The position numbers and the translations under genes were made by a program. A DNA stretch of 64,000 nt, from positions 38,028,701 through 38,092,700 of the forward strand of contig OW799235.1 in assembly GCA_941918925.1 (NCBI GenBank). The letters are read 5' to 3'. Positions 55,059-64,000 of the stretch are shown here, one piece after another (position 1 is the first letter of the stretch; the number at the start of each line of letters is the position of its first letter). Source of the stretch: Phyto melanocephala (taxonomy: Eukaryota; Arthropoda; Insecta; Diptera; Rhinophoridae). Under the pieces are notes generated by a model. It saw nothing but the letters and a program-made list of their open reading frames with translations. It was not told the origin of the DNA and made no database searches.

Positions 55059-58000
55059 TCTATATATATAAAAGAGTAACGTGACTGACTGACTGACTGA
55101 TTCATCATCGCACAGCCCAAACGCTAAGAGCTAGAGACGTATAGCTCCACTAAGAAGGGATTTTTGGAAATTCGTACTTTAAGGGGATAAAAAAGGGTAA
55201 AAACGGGTAAAATCGGTAATCTTATATCTGCTAAACTAAAAATGATACAAATTAAATTGAAAAAGTATTGTAATTTGCACAAAAAAATAAGCTGACAGGT
55301 GTCTGGCCTTTTTTGGAATTTTCAACCCCTAAGGGGAAAAAACGGGTAAAAACTATAATTTGGTACTTTTTTGGTACCCTATGTAACTTCCAAACGCATA
55401 AAGCTAGGAAAAAAATTTTAACTGTATTAAGTAATCCGCGAAAAAATATTAATAGGAATTCGGCACTTTTTTCAAATTCATATGTATAAGGGGTAAAAAT
55501 TGTCCCTTTTTTGGTACTTTTTTTAAAATAAACTTTTCTTATATTATTCAATGGTACAAAATTTGACAATTATTATTTCCTAATAGAATATGGACAACTA
55601 TTTAGGTGAAATTTTTGGAAACTTTTCGGGGGACAAAAAAGGTACCAAAAAGGGGGAAATTCCGGAAAATGTATGTAATTTATAATTAGACGGTCAAGTT
55701 TCACAAAATTTTTTATTGGGATTTCACTAGACAAAAAAAATTATGTAATTTAGTCAAAATTGAAACACATTCATAACAGGGTAGAAAAGGGAAAAATCGG
55801 AAAGAGTTTGGTACTTTTTAGAACATAATTATTTTATGCAAAAACGAGTAGATTTACTGACTTTAAATCATGTCTATTAAAACATTTTGTTACATAGATA
55901 TTTGAACATTTTAAACTTGGAATTTGGAACTTGGACCAAAAATGTACTTTTTCGCTTTTCTATGGTACTTTTTGTATTTTCTACGTTTATAAAGGTAGAA
56001 TTGTAAAATAAAGGACTATTGATTCCAGGTAAGACTAAAAATTTTATGGGTGACCAAAAAGGTACTTTTTTTAATTTTTATGGTAATTTTTATATATTCT
56101 ACGTTTGCGAAGCTAGAATTTTAAAATTAGTGGCAATTGATAAAAGGTGAGACCGAAAATCTTATGGTCGACCAAAAAGGTACTTTTTTGAATTTGAATG
56201 GTACTTTTTGTATTTTCTACGTTTATGAAGGTAGGATTGTACAATCAAGGACTATTGATTTCAGATGAGACCAAAAATGTTATGGGCGACCAAAAAGGTA
56301 CTTTTTTGAATTTTTATGGTACTTTTTGTGTTTTCAACGTTTACGAAGCTAGAATTTTAAAATTAGTGGCTATTGATACAAAGTGAGACTAAAAATGTTA
56401 TGGTCGACCAAAAAGGTACTTTCTTTAATTTTTATGGTACTTTTGGTGTTTTCTACGTTTATGAAGGTAGGATTGTACAATCAAGGACTATTGGTTCCAG
56501 GTGTGAGTAAAAATGTTATGGGCGACCAAAAAGATACTTTTTTGAATTTGTATGGTACTTTTTGTATTTTCAACGTTTGTGAAGGTAGAATTTTGAAATC
56601 AGTGACAATTAATACAAGGTGAGACTAAAAATATTATGGTCGACCAAAAAGGTACTTTTTTGAATTTTTATGGTACTTTTTGTATTTTCTACGTTTATAG
56701 AGGTAGAATTGTAAAATAAAGGATTATTGATACAAGGTAAGACTAAAAATTTTATGGGCGACCAAAAAGGTAATTTTTTGAATTTTTATGGTACTTTTTA
56801 TATATTCTACGTTTGCGAAGCTAGAATTTTAAAATTAGTGGCAATTGATAAAAGGTGAGACCGAAAATCTTATGGTCGACCAAAAAGGTACTTTTTTGAA
56901 TTTGAATGGTACTTTTTGTATTTTCTACGTTTATGAAGGTAGGATTGTACAATCAAGGACTATTGATTTCAGATGAGACCAAAAATGTTATGGGCGACCA
57001 AAAAGGTACTTTTTTGAATTTTTATGGTACTTTTTGTGTTTTCAACGTTTACGAGGCTAGAATTTTAAAATTAGTGGCTATTGATACAAAGTGAGACTAA
57101 AAATGTTATGGTCGACCAAAAAGGTACTTTCTTGAATTTTTATGGTACTTTTGGTGTTTTCTACGTTTATGAAGGTAGGATTGTACAATCAAGGACTATT
57201 GATTCCAGGTGTGACTAAAAATGTTATGGGCGACCAAAAAGGTACTTTTTTGAATTTGTATGGTACTTTTTGTATTTTCAACGTTTGTGAAGGTAGAATT
57301 TTGAAATCAGTGGCAATTAATACAAGGTGAGACTAAAAATGTTATGGTCGACCAAAAAGGTACTTTTTTGAATTTGTATGGTACTTTTTGTATTTTCAAC
57401 GTTTGTGAAGGTAGAATTTTGAAATCAGTGACAATTAATACAAGGTGAGACTAAAAATATTATGGTCGACCAAAAAGGTACTTTTTTGAATTTTTATGGT
57501 ACTTTTTGTATTTTCTACGTTTATAGAGGTAGAATTGTAAAATAAAGGATTATTGATACAAGGTAAGACTAAAAATTTTATGGGCGACCAAAAAGGTACT
57601 TTCTTGAATTTTTATGGTACTTTTGGTGTTTTCTACGTTTATGAAGGTAGGATTGTACAATCAAGGACTATTGGTTCCAGGTGTGAGTAAAAATGTTATG
57701 GGCGACCAAAAAGATACTTTTTTGAATTTGTATGGTACTTTTTGTATTTTCAACGTTTGTGAAGGTAGAATTTTGAAATCAGTGACAATTTATACAAGGT
57801 GAGACTAGAAATATTATGGTCGACCAAAAAGGTACTTTTTTGAATTTTTATGGTACTTTTTGTATTTTCTACGTTTATAGAGGTAGAATTGTAAAATAAA
57901 GGATTATTGATACAAGGTAAGACTAAAAATTTTATGGGCGACCAAAAAGGTAATTTTTTGAATTTTTATGGTACTTTTTATATATTCTACGTTTGCGAAG

Positions 58001-59847
58001 CTAGAATTTTAAAATTAGTGGCAATTGATAAAAGGTGAGACCGAAAATCTTATGGTCGACCAAAAAGGTACTTTTTTGAATTTGAATGGTACTTTTTGTA
58101 TTTTCTACGTTTATGAAGGTAGGATTGTACAATCAAGGACTATTGATTTCAGATGAGACCAAAAATGTTATGGGCGACCAAAAAGGTACTTTTTTGAATT
58201 TTTATGGTACTTTTTGTGTTTTCAACGTTTACGAGGCTAGAATTTTAAAATTAGTGGCTATTGATACAAAGTGAGACTAAAAATGTTATGGTCGACCAAA
58301 CAGGTACTTTCTTGAATTTTTATGGTACTTTTGGTGTTTTCTACGTTTATGAAGGTAGGATTGTACAATCAAGGACTATTGATTCCAGGTGTGACTAAAA
58401 ATGTTATGGGCGACCAAAAAGGTACTTTTTTGAATTTGTATGGTACTTTTTGTATTTTCAACGTTTGTGAAGGTAGAATTTTGAAATCAGTGGCAATTAA
58501 TACAAGGTGAGACTAAAAATGTTATGGTCGACCAAAAAGGTACTTTTTTGAATTTTTATGGTACTTTTTGTATTTTCTACGTTTATAGAGGTAGAATTGT
58601 AAAATAAAGGATTATTGATACAAGGTAAGACTACAAATTTTATGGGCGACCAAAAAGGTACTTTTTTGAATTTGTATGGTACTTTTTTCTATTTTCAACG
58701 TTTGCGAAGCTAGAATTTTAAAATTAGTGGCTATTGATACAAGGTGAGACCGAAAATATTATGGTCGACCAAAAAGGTACTTTTTTGAATTTTTATGGTA
58801 CTTTTTGCATTTTCTACGTTTTTAAAGGTAGGATTATACAATCAAGGACTATTGATTCTAGGTGAGACAGAAAATGTTATGGGCGACCAAAAAGGTACTT
58901 TTTTTAATTTGTATGGTACTTTTTGTATTTTCAACGTTTGCGAAGGTAGAATTTTGAAATTAGTGACAATTGATACAAGGTGAGGCTAAAAATGTTATGG
59001 GTGACCAAAGAGGTACTTTTTTGAATTTTTATGGTAGTTTTTATATATTCTACGTTTGCGAAGCTAGAATTTTAAAATAAGTGGCTATTGATTCCAGGTG
59101 AAACTGAAAATGTTATGGGCGACCACAAAGGTACTTTTTTGAATTTTTATGGTACTTATTGTATTTTTAACGTTTGCGAAGCAAGAATTTCGAAATTAGT
59201 GACTATTGATACAAGGTAAGGCTAAATATGTTATGGGCGATCAAAAGGGTAGTTTTCTGCATTATAATGGGACTTTTAGAATTTCCTACGTTTAAAAAGT
59301 TAAAATTGTGAAATAAAGGATTATTTATTCAAGTTTAGAATTAAAATGATATTAAAGACACAAAAAAAGCCTTTTCGCATTTTTATTGTACTCTTTGTAT
59401 TTTTAGGTTTGTAAACATAGATTCTTAAAATTTTGAATTGTTTGTTTGTTGTTGTTTTTTGATCCGCGCTCTAAGTCCTAATATTATGGACGACCAAAAT
59501 TACTTTTTCTCTTTTTATGTATTTTGTATACATAGAATTCTAAATAAAGGTAATAATAAACCAAGTGGAAGTTTTATTGAAGGAAAAAATGTTTCTTTTA
59601 TTATTTTAGGGTAATTTTTGCAAAATATGAATCTTAATTTTTGAAACTCAGTAGCATTGATCTTGCTTTTAGTTAGGAAATATATGCCCGATATATCCTT
59701 AGTCTACTTTTTATATTTCTAAGTAAATTGAATCAGAGATACAAATTTTCATAAATTGAACCAAAAATATTTAATAATTATAAATAGAACTTGAGTATTC
59801 AATAAATAGTAAGAACTGCGCTAACGAAGTAGCGGGTTGAATGCTAG
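55059..59847 (+). mobile_element. Helitron, family 2, 4.8 kb, large 118-bp array
   Basis: Starts A|TCTATATATATAAAAGAG (55059), then TAACGTGACTGACTGACTGA, and ends with hairpin CGCTAACGAAGTAGCG, GGGTTGAATGCTAG|T (59847). These are the TC...CTAG ends, A/T target and 3' hairpin of a Helitron. About 29 units of a 118-bp repeat fill 55935-59400. The partner at 37061-39738 (minus) has about 10. No Rep/helicase coding sequence. The boundaries are independently confirmed because the split pseudogene reads through when this segment is removed. Confidence 0.92.
55935..59400 (+). repeat. Tandem array of 118-bp monomers in dimeric order
   Basis: Monomer: (T)TATGG(T/G)CGACCAAAAAGGTA, CTTTTTTGAATTT, TATGGTACTTTTTGTATTTT, CAACGTTTGCGAAGGTAGAA, TTTTGAAAT, GGCTATTGATACAAGGTGAG. 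GTCGACC and GGGCGACC units alternate strictly from 56163 to 57346, again from 57700 on, with the order broken at 57346/57464 and 57582/57700. A block of about 600 bp (56760-57355) recurs at 57940-58535, 1180 bp (10 monomers) away, almost without change. 118 and 236 are not multiples of three, so the short frames in each unit are not a repeated protein. Confidence 0.95.
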
Positions 59848-60490
59848 TGTTTTATAAAACAGCACTGAAAATAACTTTTATAAGGGACGATTATCGCGAT
59901 TAATCGAATTGTGTTTGAAATGGCGATCTAGAGAAGAAAATAAAAATCAAGCCTCACGGAGCCTTACACCAAGCACGATGGATGGCCATAGCGATTTATT
60001 CATTAAAAATATGTTTACTCCAGTCCCAGATCAACATAGCTGCAAATGATAAAAGTTCTCTGCAGGACATTTGTTATTTGTTGCGATAATTTAAGTAAGG
60101 TTATGGCTCGAGTATACAGAATATGTAAAAGCACCTATTTAGGATTTGTGTCAAAGGCTAAAATGAAGTATACGAAACAATTTCGTAAGTAAGTTTTGTA
60201 ATCATCAATGTTATTTAAGGGAAGAGACATTAATTTAATCACTTTTTGATGATGAATTGGGTGATGAAACAAAAACAAATATGCTTGTCAACTTAACAGT
60301 TCCCCTATATTCAATTTTAACAAGCTAAATGAAAAGTTGGTCTTGTACGAGTGGTAAATGATAGAGCAGTCGAAATAGTGCATGATTTTCGCGGAATTAT
60401 TACCGCAGATGAAGAGCAAAACAGTTTTTATTGCGCAGTGTTGAGGAACACAGAAATTTGTTTCCAGACTGCAGATAAAATACATTAAAT
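59848..60490 (+). pseudogene. Decayed multicopy insect gene, 3' part (split by Helitron)
   Basis: Continues the gene of 54120-55058. In the frame that leaves the Helitron: FYKTALKITFIRDDYRD, then after a stop and frame changes HGALHQARWMAIAIYSLKI, CLLQSQI, LQDICYLL, FDDELGDETKTNMLVNL and VRVVNDRAVEIVHDFRGIIT, ADEEQNSFYCAVLR. The GALHxARWMAKAIYSLKI and RVVNDxAERGVxLI motifs are the recognisable tail of the same family. It ends at a stop near 60487. Confidence 0.68.
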
Positions 60491-60969
60491 AGAAGTTATT
60501 CCATCTAATTTGGGAAATGAAAATATTATTTTTAAAACAAGTACTTTTATATATTTTTATTCCGATCCGTTCTACAATACTCAATATTTATTATATTTAC
60601 TGAAACCTTATTAATAGAAGAACGGTGAAGCATTATCCTTCTCTCCGTTTGGGAGTAGATCAATATTCTAAATGAGCATAATCGCCCCATAACTTTATGA
60701 GATATGAGCAAATAAACAAATTTTCAGACTAAGAAAAATTGGTCACTAATTAGCAAAGCAATAGGCAAAAATAATTTTGAAAATTTAAATATATCAAATT
60801 TTTCAAGCTTATAAGCAAGAAATCAAATTAGAAGACGTGGTCTCAAAAATTATTTATGAAAAAAAAACTAATAAATCGACTAAAGACTAACGGAGATATA
60901 CACACTAATATAAAACTGTTTTAGTGTTTTCCTAAAACTTACAAATAAAAATCGATTTTTTAAGTTTCT
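60491..60969. other. Non-coding stretch
   Basis: No gene. ATAATCGCCCCATAACTTTATGAGATATGAGCAAA (60678-60713) is a piece of the INE-like repeat (compare 51140-51170). Confidence 0.5.
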
Positions 60970-61215
60970 GTACTGCCGTTCTCTAAGATGGCATCATAGA
61001 TTAAATGCGAATATACCGAATATATGCGAATATATATAGTAGTTACGACTTTGTCCTCTTTAATCCTTACAATATTGGTATCAAATGAAATCACTTGACT
61101 ATTGGAATACAGGTAACCAGGTCAAAATATAAAATTAAAGATGGAGTCGGAAATAATAAATGTACATGGGTATTATCAAATTCGGCTCGGACGACTATAA
61201 GAAGCACTTTTGTTT
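60970..61215 (-). mobile_element. INE-1-like repeat, third subfamily, partial
   Basis: CTAAGATGGCATCATAGATTAA, GTATCAAATGAAATCACTTGAC and terminal GGGTATTATCAAATTCGGCTCGGACGACTATAAG...ACTTTTGTTTT correspond to 28090-28740 in the other orientation. Confidence 0.6.
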
Positions 61216-61640
61216 TTTATTTATTTATTTATTCAAGTCTATAGATAAATTGCTTACAGACGTACAATACATATTTATAGACTTACAATAAAAAATCTAA
61301 ACAACAAATTTTTAAAGTGTAAATAAAAAATTATTAAAAATCTTTTTATTTATTATTTTTTATATATTTATATATTTATGCATTATGCTTTATCTCAGGA
61401 GATTATAAATCTGGTTGGTTTACAATTAAGATTTTATCTTAAAGTTTGATGAGATCTACCGGTGTGCATAATATATAAGGGCTTTATAAAGTTGTTTACG
61501 CAGACTCTCGAACAATTGGACACATTTGCTTTTAGAAACTAATAATTTAAATAAAAACTGAATAGTAATAGAACTGTTATAGTTGTTTATAATAGCAAAC
61601 AAAGATACATGTTTTTAGAATCTCTCGATATTTCCAAAAT
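61216..61640 (-). pseudogene. Possible LINE 3' end
   Basis: On the minus strand the sequence ends TACGTCTGTAAGCAATTTAT, CTATAGACTTGAATAAATAAATAAATAAAAAA, close to the 3' end of the LINE at 30610-30655 (GTCTGTAAGGATTTATAATC, CTATAGACAATAAATTAAATAAA). Upstream, VDLIKL and ILIVNQPDL could be C-terminal residues of ORF2, with stops. No longer protein similarity seen. Confidence 0.5.
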
Positions 61641-63502
61641 ATAGCTCCAATTTCAAACATACTTTCCAGATCCGTTTTATTATCCAAAAAAATAAAAACT
61701 TATTTTTTATGTTCCTTAAAACCTTTTAAAATTTAAAATCAATTTAATTAAAGAAATTGTTTATGAATGCGGCACTTAGTGTAGGGTATCTTATGATCAG
61801 ACTTGCCAACTATATATACTTTCTTTTTTTATTTTTACCGTAATTTACTACTCATATGCACTCTAGCGTAATTAAGTGATCCCAGTGCCAGAATTTTTGT
61901 TACTTAATTAATGTTTTCAAAATTTATTGCTACTTTTCTTTGCATCGTTTTTCGTTCATTTATGGCAAAAAATCATTTGCCAAATGTTGTAACTTTTATA
62001 ATATTAAGTGGTTTCTAATTTATAGCCAACACGTTGTTTATCTACGTAATAAAAGAATCTTTAATCCCACAACACCTGTGTTTTTACATGAAGATATTAT
62101 TTTAGGAAATAAATTATAGTTAAACAAAGTGAGAGTTTTTTTTTTTGTAATAAACAAACTTAAACAGGACTTATGTTTGTTAAACAGCAATGAGCTTTCT
62201 TAATTTTTAGTTTCATCAAGTTGTGGAATTAAAAAAAAATAACTCTTAAAAGCCTTTTCACTTATCGATTTTTTCTAAAACGCGTTGCATCATAAATTCT
62301 CATTGAAATTACAACTTAAAAACTTATTAATTCTGTTCATTAAGATTTATTTCATTTACTTCACCTGCCTCAGTTTTCTTGCCTAATATTAAAATCCACT
62401 TGGTGCAGCTTCTAAGTAATTCTTCACATTTAGTTAGTATTTGTTCAAATAAGAGAACTTTGGTTAAACATGTTAATTTATCTTTGTAACCAAACGTACC
62501 ATAGTATATTTTTTACTCAAAAAATTTCCAAAAATCAGAAAATTTATTAAATACTCTTCCGTAATATTGTAAGAAATTTATTTGTTGTTTCAAAAACAAA
62601 TGTAAAATAAGAAAAAATAATTCGGTTAAATGTTATTTGTTTTAAATGGAGAGCAGGTATTTTATACGTTGTTGCGCTTATAATTTGCTGTGTTAATCAG
62701 CTGTTCAGTTAAGTTTTTTATACCAAATTATTGTACTTTGCAATACTTTTTGATCTCATTTTCGAATTTCATAATATTTTGTTTCTACGAAATTTAGTGA
62801 CTTGTACTAATGACTACCTGTAGCTTAACTAATATCTCTGATAACATATTATCTGCATACTAAAATAGTTTGCCACACAAACGGTCATTATTACTATTTG
62901 CCTATAAAGTTAGTGTTAATAAAAGATAACTTTGGCTACCGTGAGCAGTGAAGTGACTTTTAAATATATTTTATTATTACAACCTGGCTGTACCGGAACA
63001 AATACCGATTACTTTTAACAAATTAATTTAGTTCTTAAAAAATGTAGTGGCAACAATGTAAATTTCTACATTTAATTTTCAAAACGAAGTAAAATTTTTG
63101 ATGATTTATTTACTGTTCTGTGTCACTAATATTAGAAAAATTAAAAAGGTCGAATTAGAAAAAATAATATAAATCACAATTTAGTTGCCATATTTTGTTT
63201 CATGTAGAGAAACAATGGCATTTTTAAATTTATAAACCTAACCTTAAAAGTTAAAGGTAATTGAAGAATAAACTTAACTTTTCGGTCACTTCTAGGTAAA
63301 AAGTGTATGTCCTTTAAGATCTTTATTTAAAATAACGGCATCTTATAATAATACCATTGAAAGTGTATCAACTTAAAATGCAATTAAACCATAGAAAAAA
63401 CTAGTTTATACCTACATATATATATATATGTATCTCTGTCATGGGTATAAGAAAGAATTATATTTTATGTATTTGACCGGTTAACCAGTTTTTTCTAAAT
63501 TT
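61641..63502. other. Non-coding AT-rich stretch
   Basis: No gene, RNA or shared repeat recognised. A TATATATATATATATG run lies near 63415-63430, and a GACCGGTTAACCAGTTTTTTC motif at 63475 again resembles the AACCGGTT clusters. Confidence 0.5.
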
Positions 63503-64000
63503 TTAACCCTTTGACGACCAGAGGCAAACATACTTGCCCAGGGGTTTTCATCATATAATTGTTTCAGTAGAATATCGAGTAAATTTGTTTAAAACTGGTT
63601 TTACAGCAGACGATAGTGGCAACACAAACGTAGTAGGTGGTAGGTTATTATCTGCCCCCATTTGCCCGCTAGGTGGCCTCAAAGTTGGTCAAAAAGTCAA
63701 ACTACTTTAGAGGGGTAGTGTGGAGAGAGCGTAGGATGCATCTGTCTAAAACTAAGGCATATTTTGGCGGCACCTCTTACTTTTTAAAAAATATATTAGC
63801 GAGGTTTGTGTAAGTTTCGAGCTGCCCACAACTTTGCCAAACTTGTTTGGCAAGTATGTTTGCCTGTGGGCTGAAACGGAAAAAAAGGCACCTAAAAATA
63901 ATCAAATGTTTGTTGTTTATTTTCATCATTATATGTATGTCTGAGTATACAGTTTTAAATTTGTTGGTGCATGTCTGTTTATAATTGTTAATGATGAAAT
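63503..64000. mobile_element. Left end of a second piggyBac-like element
   Basis: TTAA at 63503-63506 followed by CCCTTTGACGACCAGAGG, a piggyBac-type terminus. The 16-base motif GGCAAACATACTTGCC (63523-63538) recurs as its complement GGCAAGTATGTTTGCC at 63849-63864, a subterminal inverted pair like that of the intact element. Next to it is TTGCCAAACTTGTTTGGCAA, a further small hairpin. No coding sequence is reached before the window ends. Confidence 0.68.

Noticed and set aside
56198..58983. Repeated 62-residue frames (MVLxVFSTFMKVGLYNQGLL) in the array
   Set aside because: The monomer of 118 bp and dimer of 236 bp are not multiples of three, so frames do not connect. They are by-products of the repeat.

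Overview
This window contains no gene I can recognise as a conserved single-copy cellular gene. It is AT-rich, repeat-dense DNA from an insect, most likely a higher dipteran of the calyptrate (muscoid or blow-fly) type. The basis is composition plus element types: INE-1/DINE-1-like repeats beginning TATACCCTTCACC and carrying GACCCCATAAAGTATATAT and GTCTGTCCGTCTGTCCGT, short TC...CTAG Helitrons, mariner, piggyBac, BEL/Pao and jockey-like LINE relics. The species cannot be fixed from the sequence.

Layout. 1-8404: two direct copies of a composite block, offset 3112 bp. Each copy has a minus-strand mariner relic, a plus-strand internally deleted mariner and a Helitron. In the second copy the mariner is itself interrupted by a complete piggyBac element (5189-7706) with an intact 605-codon transposase, the only convincing full-length protein-coding gene here. 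8474-13700: INE-like repeats, a decayed Cys-rich gene of a multicopy arthropod family (9411-10761), and the zinc-binding tail of another piggyBac-like transposase. 13694-24535: Helitron with internal ~121-bp repeats, two foldback elements, and a mosaic of BEL/Pao, LINE and mariner pieces. 26372-30655: two LINE relics, one split by an INE-like element. 30698-35045: MITEs, including a long stem-loop and a TTAA-flanked pair. 36073-45090: INE-like elements, a minus-strand Helitron with a ~118-bp tandem array carrying a tRNA-derived SINE, and two further Helitrons. 45246-53945: INE-like elements, a hAT-type MITE with an 8-bp target duplication, and a mariner relic that keeps the first catalytic motif. 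54120-60490: a decayed multicopy insect gene bisected by a 4.8-kb Helitron carrying about 29 tandem 118-bp monomers in dimeric higher-order arrangement. 63503-64000: the left end of another piggyBac-like element running off the window.

The relations are insertional, not metabolic: several insertions can be ordered in time because an empty site, target duplication or restored reading frame is visible. The most notable are piggyBac into mariner at a TTAA made by one substitution, a SINE into a Helitron with an empty paralogous site, and a Helitron into a pseudogene whose frame reads through when the insertion is subtracted. All calls come from reading the sequence; no search was run, so family names rest on remembered motifs.
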